Source: an uncultured Prevotellaceae bacterium (GTDB lineage Bacteria; Bacteroidota; Bacteroidia; Bacteroidales; Muribaculaceae). Taken from it: a stretch of DNA of 64,000 nt. Below, one piece after another: positions 18,030 through 25,608 of the stretch. The position numbers and the translations under genes were made by a program. The notes beneath the pieces are model-generated. The model was not told the origin of the DNA, ran no database searches, and saw only the letters and a program-made list of their open reading frames with translations. The stretch is taken from the NCBI GenBank assembly GCA_947165675.1, contig CAMVBJ010000001.1:1-64000 (forward strand), given 5' to 3'. Each line of letters opens with the position of its first letter. The first letter of the stretch is position 1.

Positions 18030-18563
18030 ATGTCAAAGAAGAAGTCGATGCTGGAGCTGCACCGCGTGGGTGTAGAGGAATATAAAAAGGTAGAAAAGTT
18101 GCCGGTTACCGTTGTGTTGGATAACGTGCGCAGCGAGATGAATGTGGGATCGGTTTTCCGCACGGCCGACGCGTTTCTCATCGAGCGCATCGTGTTGTGT
18201 GGCATAACACCACAACCGCCCAAAGCAGAGATTCACAAGACAGCCCTCGGAGCCGAGGAGTCGGTCGATTGGCAATATTGTGCCGACACGCTTGATGCTA
18301 TCAATCAACTCACGCATGATGGATATGTCATCTGCTCGATTGAGCAAGTTCATGACAGCGTCAGTCTGGAAAAATTTACTGTTCAACGTGGTCAACGTGT
18401 AGCCATCGTTATGGGAAATGAAGTTAAGGGTGTGAGTCAAGAGGTGGTGGATGCCAGTGACTGTTGCATCGAGATACCGCAGTATGGCACTAAACATTCA
18501 TTGAATATATCGTGTTGTGCAGCTATCGTGATGTGGCATTTATTTGAGGGCAACCAATTATAA
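18030..18563 (+). CDS. TrmH (SpoU)-family RNA 2'-O-methyltransferase
   Basis: A SAM-dependent knotted (SPOUT) methyltransferase acting on tRNA or rRNA. The three family motifs are present: LDNVRSEMNVGSVFRTADAF (motif 1), VAIVMGNEVKGVSQEV (motif 2) and IEIPQYGTKHSLNIS (motif 3). The protein is 177 aa, a short form lacking an N-terminal RNA-binding extension. I start at ATG 18030 because a clear -7 box lies between it and the earlier codon. The exact target cannot be told. It is an isolated plus-strand gene in AT-rich surroundings. Confidence 0.9.
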   Translation: MSKKKSMLELHRVGVEEYKKVEKLPVTVVLDNVRSEMNVGSVFRTADAFLIERIVLCGITPQPPKAEIHKTALGAEESVDWQYCADTLDAINQLTHDGYVICSIEQVHDSVSLEKFTVQRGQRVAIVMGNEVKGVSQEVVDASDCCIEIPQYGTKHSLNISCCAAIVMWHLFEGNQL

Positions 18564-18863
18564 TTGATAGGAGAAAAGTTATTAACAGGGGATGATTTGT
18601 AACTATTTTGAAAGAAAAATGTAGTAGAATCACACCAAATCCGTTCAAAAATAGTTAAAAACTGAATGTTAAAAGGTGTTTTTTTTAACATTGATAAACA
18701 CAGCAAAAAGAATCAATCAATAGTTTTGGATTTATTGATAAAATATCTATTTATCAATCTGTTAAATATATAATTGCATGTAAAAATCTATTTTTTTACA
18801 AAATAATTTTAAATTGGTCAAAAAGTTAGAAAACACAAGCAATTAGTTAAATTTGTCCATTTA
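18564..18863. other. AT-rich intergenic region with two hairpins, upstream of susC
   Basis: No gene is seen. AATGTTAAAA (18665-18674) pairs with TTTTAACATT (18683-18692) and may end transcription of the TrmH gene. ATTGATAAA (18734-18742) and TTTATCAAT (18750-18758) form a perfect 9-bp inverted repeat spaced by 7, about 105 bases upstream of the susC -33 element, and could be a regulator site. Confidence 0.45.
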
Positions 18864-18896
18864 TTTTGCCCATTTCACATTTTTTGATTAGTTTTG
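18864..18896 (+). promoter_or_regulatory. Promoter of the susC-susD locus (TTTTG - 20 bp - TAGTTTTG)
   Basis: A -33 element TTTTG at 18864-18868 and a -7 box TAGTTTTG at 18889-18896 have ideal 20-base spacing. A start near 18903 would leave a leader of about 115 bases before susC. Confidence 0.7.
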
Positions 18897-19017
18897 CATA
18901 CTTGTAAAAATCGATAGCAGCTATTGTGAAAAGCACCGTCGAGACCTTACATGTAATAACTGAAAATGATATAATTTTAACTAATAACTGTATTAATTTT
19001 ATAAACATCACTATTTT

Positions 19018-22000
19018 ATGAAGAAGCTATTTCTGCTGCTGATAGCCATCTGTGCTATCTCACTGGGCATGAGTGCCCAACAAGTAGTGAGGGGACAAGT
19101 TACCGATCCCAACGGCGAACCGCTGATTGGTGCAACGGTACAGCCCATTGGCGGAGGAAACGGCGCGGCCACCGACGTTAACGGTGAGTTCTCGCTCAAT
19201 CTTCCCTACAATGTGAAGACCCTCAAGGTTTCGTATGTGGGTTACAAGACCCAGGAATTACCTGTTCAGCCTTCAATGGCCATCACGTTGAGTGACAATG
19301 GTGCCACCAACCTGGACGAGGTGATGGTAGTTGCCTATGGTACTGCCAAGAAGACCTCTTACACGGGTTCGGCCGAGGCTGTGACCAACAAGAAACTGGA
19401 GTTGCGTCCCGTGACCGATGCTACCAAGGCCCTCGAGGGTAATGTAGCCGGTCTGCAGGTGACCAGCGCATCGGGCCAGCCCGGTTCGTCGCCCAACATC
19501 CAGATTCGTGGTTACGGTTCTATCAACGCTTACAGCACCCCGTTGTATGTTGTTGATGGTGCACCCTTTGACGGCAACCTGAGTTCAATCGCTCCCTCGG
19601 ACATCGAGTCGATGACTGTCTTGAAGGACGCTAGTGCTGCCGCTCTGTATGGTGCCCGTGGTGCCAACGGTGTTGTGATGATTACTACCAAGAAGGGTGT
19701 TGAGGGCCGCAGCAATATCATGTGGCGTTCGACCTTCGGTTGGTCATCACGTGCCACCAAGCGCTACCAGCATGTTGACCAGAAGGAGTATGTTCAGCTC
19801 GTGTATGAGGCTCTGCGCAACCAGGCTATTGACAATGGTAATAGCTGGAGTGATGCTGAGGCCATCGCCCGTGCCGGCCTGAGCGGCCAGCTGGGTGGCG
19901 AGCAGTACAACCCCTTCAAGAATTACAGCTGGGATCAGTTGATTGACCCCGCTACTGGTTACGTTCGCGAGGATGCCAAGAGCGCCTGGGACGAGGACTG
20001 GTATGACAGCGTTATCCGCAAGAACGCCTTCCGTCATGAGCATCAGTTGCAGGTGACCGGCGGTAGCGAGCACGCACAGTACATGATGTCGTTGGGTTAC
20101 TTGAATGAGGACGGTATCCTGAAGACCACCAACTATGAGCGTTACACCGGCCGTGCCAACATCACGAGCCAGATCACTGACTGGTTGGGCGCTAACATCA
20201 ACGCTTCGTTGGCCCACTCGGTAAGCAACTTCAGCGACTATGACGGTACCAGCACTTCTAACCCCTGGTACACCGCACAGTTCATCAACCCGCTGCTGCC
20301 TGTTTACTTGAAGGACATCAACGGTAACACCGTATATGACAGCGATGGTAACATCCAGTATGACTGGGGTGAGGCAACTCCCAATGGTACCCGTCCCGGT
20401 TCGTTGAGCGACTTCTCGTCGCTGGGTATGCTGATGCTCGATAAGGCCGACACCAAGCGTGACGTTGCTGGCCTGCGCACCGGTCTGGTGCTGGGTAGCG
20501 ACCTGGCCAAGTACGGCTGGCGTCAGGGCTTGAAGCTGGCTGTGAACTTCAGCATGGACTATGTGAACCGCAACTACATGCGCTACATGAACTCGCAGCA
20601 CGGTAACCAGGCTAACGCCGGTGGTCTGCTGGAGAAAACCAATAGCCGCACCCAGAGCTACACCTTCAACCAGTTGCTGACTTGGGACCGCTCCTTCGGT
20701 GATCACACCATCGGCCTGTTGCTGGGTCACGAGTGGTATGCTTACCAGTACAGCTACCTGCTGGCTGGCAAGACCAACCTGGTTGACGGCATCTTTGAGT
20801 TGCGTCCCGCAACCACACTGCTCGAGGCTGACTCCTACAGTGACAAGTATCGCATTGATTCTTGGCTGGGTCGTGCAAGCTACAACTATGGTGGCCGCTA
20901 TTTCTTGACTGCTTCGCTGCGTCAGGATAAGTCCTCACGTTTCCACCCCGATCACAACAAGGGTACCTTCTGGAGTGTAGGTGCCAACTGGCGTATCTCG
21001 GGTGAGAAGTTTATGGAGAATGTGGGTTGGATCAACAACCTGTCTGTTAAGGCCAGCTATGGTGAGCAGGGTAACGATATGTTGACCACTTACTATGCAT
21101 GGCAGTCACTGTACAACCTGAGCTACAGCAACGCTACCAACATCGGTGCGCTGATCTCTTCGCTCGAGAACCAGAACGTATCTTGGGAGAAGAGCCAGAA
21201 CTTCAACGCTGGCTTTGACGCTATCCTGTTCAACCATCGCTTGCAGTTGAATGTGGACTTCTACAACCGCTTGACCAAGAACATGCTGCTTAACCGCCCC
21301 ATGGCATTGTCGACTGGTTTCACCGGTTTCATGGACAACGTGGGTGACATGCGCAACCGTGGTGTTGAGGCATCACTGCGCATCACTCCCGTCCGCACTG
21401 CCGACTTTGAGTGGAACATCACCGCAATGGCTACCCACAACAAGAACAAGGTCATCAAGCTGACCAAGGAGGCTCCCGAGCTGATCAGCGGTGTTCGCGT
21501 GATCAAGGAAGGTATGCCCATCAACACCTATTATATGGCTAAGAGTGCTGGTGTAGACCCCTCTAACGGTCATTCACTGTACTGGGCCTATGAGAAGGAC
21601 GATGATGGTAATATGGTTCCTGGCAGTGAGTATATCACCGATAGCTACTCGGTTGCTAACACCTGCAAGTACTACCTGGGCAGCCGTCAGGCTGACATCT
21701 TTGGTTCACTGGGAACTGACTTCAGCTGGAAGGGTCTGACCCTGAGCGTGCTGACTACCTATTCGCTGGGTGGCAAGGTTTATGACAGCCTGTATGCCAG
21801 CGACATGAACCTGTGGTACCTGAGCTCGACCTGGAACAAGAACGCTATGCGCCGTTGGCAGAAGCCCGGTGACGTGACCGACGTTCCTCGCTCGACCATC
21901 GCTGAGTCGATTGCTGCCAACGACCGCTTCCTGATTGATGCTAGCTACTTCGCTATCAAGAACATCACTTTGGCATGGGCTCTGCCCAACAACTGGATCA

Positions 22001-22716
22001 GCAAGCTGGGTATGACCGGTGCCCGTATCTTCGGTTCGGTCGACAACCTGGCTCTCTTCACCCACCTCGATGGTATGGATCCCCAGTACAACTTCAGTGG
22101 TGGTACCGATTATGACTACAGCCCCAACAAGACCTACACCGTGGGTATCGAGCTGAACTTCGGTAAGAGCTATGCAGCAGCTGCTCCCGCCGTCAACGTT
22201 AACGCCTTGAATAGTCAGATCAACGACCTGCGCGCTCAGCTCGCTGACGCTCAGGGTGCCGCTGCCGACGCCAACAGCCGTCTGGCTCAGCTGCAGGGTG
22301 ACCTCGACGCCGCTAACCGCGCTCTGGCCAACTGCCGCAACGACCTGAATGCTGCCAAGAATGTTGCTCCCAAGGTGGTTGACAACAGCAAGCAGTACAT
22401 GAACATCCTGGTTCACTTCCCCAAGAGTGGTACCGCAATCACTGCCGACCAGCGTGCCAACGTTGAGCGCGTGGCTGCTTATCTGAAGAGCCATCCCGAG
22501 GCAACCTGCGTTATCAAGGGTTATGCTTCGCCCGAGGGCAAGGAAGAGGTGAACATCAAGCTCGCTAACGGCCGTGCCGCCAGCGTGAAGGATATGCTCG
22601 TCAAGAAGTATGGTATCGCTGCCAACCGCATCAACGCCGCTGGCCAGGGTATCAGCAACATGTTTGACGAATTGAGCTGGAACCGTGTTTCCATTTGCGA
22701 AATCATTGTTAAGTAA
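19018..22716 (+). CDS. SusC/RagA TonB-dependent receptor fused to a C-terminal OmpA domain
   Basis: An outer-membrane active importer of 1232 aa. A signal peptide covers about the first 20 residues, then a carboxypeptidase-D-like beta-sandwich (GQVTDPNGEPLIGATV), a TonB box region (DEVMVVAYGTAKK), the plug domain (DASAAALYGARGANGVVMI) and the beta-barrel, ending around TYTVGIELNFGK (residue 1050). Normal SusC proteins stop here. This one continues with a coiled-coil-like Ala/Asn/Leu linker (about 1056-1110) and an OmpA domain (about 1120-1232; GYASPEG, RAASV, GIAANRINAAGQG, WNRVSICEI). The OmpA arginine that binds diaminopimelate is kept (RAASV), while the usual aspartate position is a serine in GYASPEG. 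It is followed by susD. Codon use is strongly biased to a few codons, suggesting high expression. Confidence 0.93.
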   Translation: MKKLFLLLIAICAISLGMSAQQVVRGQVTDPNGEPLIGATVQPIGGGNGAATDVNGEFSLNLPYNVKTLKVSYVGYKTQELPVQPSMAITLSDNGATNLDEVMVVAYGTAKKTSYTGSAEAVTNKKLELRPVTDATKALEGNVAGLQVTSASGQPGSSPNIQIRGYGSINAYSTPLYVVDGAPFDGNLSSIAPSDIESMTVLKDASAAALYGARGANGVVMITTKKGVEGRSNIMWRSTFGWSSRATKRYQHVDQKEYVQLVYEALRNQAIDNGNSWSDAEAIARAGLSGQLGGEQYNPFKNYSWDQLIDPATGYVREDAKSAWDEDWYDSVIRKNAFRHEHQLQVTGGSEHAQYMMSLGYLNEDGILKTTNYERYTGRANITSQITDWLGANINASLAHSVSNFSDYDGTSTSNPWYTAQFINPLLPVYLKDINGNTVYDSDGNIQYDWGEATPNGTRPGSLSDFSSLGMLMLDKADTKRDVAGLRTGLVLGSDLAKYGWRQGLKLAVNFSMDYVNRNYMRYMNSQHGNQANAGGLLEKTNSRTQSYTFNQLLTWDRSFGDHTIGLLLGHEWYAYQYSYLLAGKTNLVDGIFELRPATTLLEADSYSDKYRIDSWLGRASYNYGGRYFLTASLRQDKSSRFHPDHNKGTFWSVGANWRISGEKFMENVGWINNLSVKASYGEQGNDMLTTYYAWQSLYNLSYSNATNIGALISSLENQNVSWEKSQNFNAGFDAILFNHRLQLNVDFYNRLTKNMLLNRPMALSTGFTGFMDNVGDMRNRGVEASLRITPVRTADFEWNITAMATHNKNKVIKLTKEAPELISGVRVIKEGMPINTYYMAKSAGVDPSNGHSLYWAYEKDDDGNMVPGSEYITDSYSVANTCKYYLGSRQADIFGSLGTDFSWKGLTLSVLTTYSLGGKVYDSLYASDMNLWYLSSTWNKNAMRRWQKPGDVTDVPRSTIAESIAANDRFLIDASYFAIKNITLAWALPNNWISKLGMTGARIFGSVDNLALFTHLDGMDPQYNFSGGTDYDYSPNKTYTVGIELNFGKSYAAAAPAVNVNALNSQINDLRAQLADAQGAAADANSRLAQLQGDLDAANRALANCRNDLNAAKNVAPKVVDNSKQYMNILVHFPKSGTAITADQRANVERVAAYLKSHPEATCVIKGYASPEGKEEVNIKLANGRAASVKDMLVKKYGIAANRINAAGQGISNMFDELSWNRVSICEIIVK

Positions 22717-22723
22717 GATTAAT

Positions 22724-22835
22724 CAGTTTTTAGTTTTAAGTTTTTAGTTTTAAGTAATATTACCTTATTGACTATTCAATTTCAGGCGATACTAGCTGTA
22801 CTTAAAACTTAAAACTTACAACTTACAACTAAAAC
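22724..22835. repeat. Inverted TTTTAAG/CTTAAAA repeat between susC and susD
   Basis: Left arm 22724-22756 (repeated TTTTTAGTTTTAAG) and right arm 22800-22835 (repeated ACTTAAAACTTA) can pair into a long AT-rich hairpin. The right arm ends 11 bases before the susD ATG. It could tune susC versus susD expression or be a repeat scar. Confidence 0.6.
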
Positions 22836-22846
22836 AAGATACAAAC

Positions 22847-24394
22847 ATGAAAAAGATATTTAAATATTTGTTTATTGGCCTGTTTGGTGTGGCTTGCCTG
22901 ACCTCGTGTAACAGCGAGTTGCTAGAGACTGAGCCCACCGACTCGATGTCGGGTTCAACCTTCATGAGCGACGCTACCAAGGCGTTGATTCCATTGAACG
23001 GTATCTACCGCTCGATGTACACTGCTGGCTGGTCCACCACCGGTAACACTCACCAGTGCTTCGGTATCAGCGCCTATAACCTGATGGGCGAGGTCATGGG
23101 TGACGACTTCATCATGGGAGCCCAGGGTAGTGGCTGGTTCTGGTTCGACGCTGCCTATAATGTAAAGGGCCGTTTCACCAGCAGCTCATGGCGCAGCTAT
23201 GACCTGTGGATGGCCTACTACACCTGGATTGCTAACGCTAACTATATCATCGCTGCCGAGGAGACCATGGAAGGCTCCAGCGAGGATGTTGGCTACGTAA
23301 TCGGTCAGGCTTATGCCATCCGTGCCTACAGCTACTTCATGTTGGCACAAACCTTTGCACGCAACTACAACTTCAGCAACGATCCTTGTGTGCCCATCTA
23401 CAATGAGCCCACTATGACCACCACCACCGGTCAGCCCCGCTCGACCGTGGCTCAGGTGTATGAGCAGATCGACAATGACATCAACAAGGCTATTGAGTTG
23501 CTGGCCAAGAGCCCTGCTCAGCGTCATCCCAGCCACATCAGCTATGCTGTGGCTCTGGGTCTGAAGTCCCGCATCGCCCTCGTCGAGGAGAAGTGGGGTG
23601 AGGCCCTGGACGCTGCCCAGAAGGCTATCGCCGCCAGTGGCAAGAGCATTCAGACTGTTGATGCCAGCGCATTTGCTCCCAACAAGGCTAACTTCATCAA
23701 CTCTGTTGGCCAGGGTAACGTGATGTGGGGTGCTCAGATCGTCAGCGATCAGGCTGGTATGTATGCTTCGTTGATGACCCACATGAGTGGCACCGCTCCT
23801 TATGGCGAGCGTGCTCCCAAGGTGATTTCCTCTTGGCTCTACGACAAGATGAGTCCTACCGATAGCCGCCGTATATGGTGGAACCCCGCCGAGGGTTACC
23901 AGCAGAAGAAGTTTGAGTTCTCCAATGCTCAGACTTGGGAGGCTGACTACATCTGGATGCGTGTTGAGGAAATGTACCTCAACGCTGCCGAGGCTGCTTG
24001 CCATGCCAACAATGATGCACTGGCTAAGGAGTATCTGATGGCCTTGATGAGCCAGCGTGATGCTAACTACAACACCAACAAGACTGGTAACGCATTGGCT
24101 ACCATTACTACCGAGAGCACTGGCTCGCTGCTCGATGAGATCCTGATCCAGCGTCGTCTTGAGCTGTGGGGCGAGGACGGCCGCATCTACACCATCCGTC
24201 GCCTGCACCAGGGCTTCGTACGTCCCTCCGAGTTTGGTTGGCCCGATGGTCTGCTGCTGCCTACCCACCAGACTGCTATGAAGGATCCCGCCAGCTACCT
24301 GTGGGTACTCACTATTCCTCAGGCCGAGTTTGACGGCAACGTCAACATGGATATCAACAAGGATCAGAACCCCGTTGGTGACTATCCTGAGTAA
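22847..24394 (+). CDS. SusD/RagB-family surface lipoprotein
   Basis: The substrate-binding lid of the SusCD importer, 515 aa. The lipobox is CLTSC with acylated Cys21. The SusD-like N-terminal fold begins near ELLETEPTDSM, TPR-type helices follow (GQAYAIRAYSYFMLAQTFA), and the C-terminal EILIQRRLELWGEDGR motif is diagnostic. It is paired with the SusC-OmpA gene and followed by a third lipoprotein. No glycoside hydrolases or sugar regulators are next to it, so the substrate cannot be inferred. Confidence 0.95.
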   Translation: MKKIFKYLFIGLFGVACLTSCNSELLETEPTDSMSGSTFMSDATKALIPLNGIYRSMYTAGWSTTGNTHQCFGISAYNLMGEVMGDDFIMGAQGSGWFWFDAAYNVKGRFTSSSWRSYDLWMAYYTWIANANYIIAAEETMEGSSEDVGYVIGQAYAIRAYSYFMLAQTFARNYNFSNDPCVPIYNEPTMTTTTGQPRSTVAQVYEQIDNDINKAIELLAKSPAQRHPSHISYAVALGLKSRIALVEEKWGEALDAAQKAIAASGKSIQTVDASAFAPNKANFINSVGQGNVMWGAQIVSDQAGMYASLMTHMSGTAPYGERAPKVISSWLYDKMSPTDSRRIWWNPAEGYQQKKFEFSNAQTWEADYIWMRVEEMYLNAAEAACHANNDALAKEYLMALMSQRDANYNTNKTGNALATITTESTGSLLDEILIQRRLELWGEDGRIYTIRRLHQGFVRPSEFGWPDGLLLPTHQTAMKDPASYLWVLTIPQAEFDGNVNMDINKDQNPVGDYPE

Positions 24395-24428
24395 ATAATG
24401 TTTAATCTCATTAAACTAATTGAATATT

Positions 24429-25256
24429 ATGAAATTAGGTAAATATATTTTAGGCTTGGCTCTCGTCGCTGCTGCTTTTACCAGTTGCGATACTGAGAAC
24501 AAGGGTGCCATCTATGAGCCCACTGTAGCCAATATCTCCTTTATGACCGCTGAGCCGAGCACTGTTGTGACCAAGGCATCCAGCATTGAGATTCCCGTGG
24601 CTCTATCGCGTGCTATCAAGAACGGTAGTTACACTGCCAATGTTACGCTTACCGATGCACCTGCCAATGTATCACTCAAGAGCAATCAGGTAACCTTTGC
24701 CGACGGCGAGGGTATTGCCTATGCTACTGTTGTGTTCAATGAGATGGAGCCGGGTGAGACTTATACCGCAAAGGTTAGCCTCTCAGAAGCCGATGTCAAG
24801 ACTGCCAACACCGAGTTTGGTGAGCAGTTAGCGACATCTACAGTATCTGTTATGTGCGACTTCAACTGGATTGATGCCGGCACTTGCGACCTGTATGACT
24901 TTACATGCGCTATGTTTGGTCTCCCTGCACCCACCGAGGCAAAGGGTGTTAAGGTTATCCAAGGTGAGCGTTCCAACGTTTATCGCATCCTTGATCCCAT
25001 GGAGGCTCTCTTCCCTGGCGATCCCGATAACGATCATGACTACCTTGAGTTCACTTTGAAGGATGGTAAGATGAGCTTCACCGAGGGCTTCCATGTGAGC
25101 TACTGGGGCTACTACATCTACTACGTTCCCAGCAACTATCCCAGCTACTGCTTCGTTGCCGACGACGGCAACACCCACGACTTCAACTTCCTGTTGAATG
25201 ACAACGACGGTGGTCTGTACAGTGGTGGTCGCTTGGTTATCGTTTATCCCAACTGA
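24429..25256 (+). CDS. Surface lipoprotein of the SusCD locus (SusE-like position)
   Basis: A 275-aa lipoprotein with lipobox FTSC (Cys20). Residues about 45-140 form an Ig/Calx-beta-like domain (ALSRAIKNGSYTANVTL, VTFADGEGIAYATVVF). The C-terminal half is rich in Tyr and Asp (GYYIYYVPSNYPSYCF, NDNDGGLYSGG) and could be a ligand-binding face. I start at ATG 24429; the reading frame extends three codons upstream from a TTG. The position right after susD and the architecture suggest an auxiliary binding protein of the SusE/SusF kind, without clear sequence identity to them. Confidence 0.75.
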   Translation: MKLGKYILGLALVAAAFTSCDTENKGAIYEPTVANISFMTAEPSTVVTKASSIEIPVALSRAIKNGSYTANVTLTDAPANVSLKSNQVTFADGEGIAYATVVFNEMEPGETYTAKVSLSEADVKTANTEFGEQLATSTVSVMCDFNWIDAGTCDLYDFTCAMFGLPAPTEAKGVKVIQGERSNVYRILDPMEALFPGDPDNDHDYLEFTLKDGKMSFTEGFHVSYWGYYIYYVPSNYPSYCFVADDGNTHDFNFLLNDNDGGLYSGGRLVIVYPN

Positions 25257-25302
25257 TCCACTAATCGCTTAGTTCTATAATCAGAACATAAATCCACACT
25301 GC

Positions 25303-25341
25303 AAGGGTGGGCGCTCCCGCAACAGGGAGTAGCCCACCCTT
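25303..25341 (+). terminator. Terminator of the susCD locus
   Basis: AAGGGTGGGC (25303-25312) pairs exactly with GCCCACCCTT (25332-25341). The trailing T-run is weak. It follows the third lipoprotein gene. Confidence 0.7.
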
Positions 25342-25363
25342 CGTCATTCAATAATTCCACTTC

Positions 25364-25510
25364 ACTATTTTGCCGCAACGAGGTTGGAAATGTCAATTGC
25401 GGCAAAATAACGACCAACTATTTTGCCGCAACGAGGTTGAAAATACTGATTGCGGCAAAATAACGACCGACTATTCTGCCGCAACGAGGTATTAATGAGC
25501 AATTCTGGTA
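25364..25510 (+). repeat. 53-bp tandem repeat, about 2.7 copies, each a hairpin
   Basis: Units start at 25364, 25417 and 25470 with ACTATTTTGCCGCAACGAGG (the third has ATTCTGCC). Within each complete unit ATTTTGCCGCAA pairs with TTGCGGCAAAAT 18 bases later. The third copy is cut short and diverged. It lies in the non-coding gap between the susCD locus and the mscS promoter. Confidence 0.9.
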
Positions 25511-25577
25511 AAAAATGGAGGTAGTGTGCTGCTTGATGTGGATGGATGGAATTGTTGTGGGATTGAGGGGAATATAT

Positions 25578-25585
25578 TACCTTTG
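25578..25585 (+). promoter_or_regulatory. -7 box (TACCTTTG) for the MscS-family gene
   Basis: An exact TAnnTTTG match 23 bases before the ATG at 25609. Confidence 0.65.
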
Positions 25586-25608
25586 CCCATATAATTGATT
25601 CAATTGTG

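Noticed and set aside
23186-24268. 360-aa open frame opposite susD
   Set aside because: A shadow of the strongly biased codon use in susD; no promoter or domain.
25364-25510. CRISPR array
   Set aside because: The units are contiguous with no unique spacers and no cas genes; it is a plain tandem repeat.
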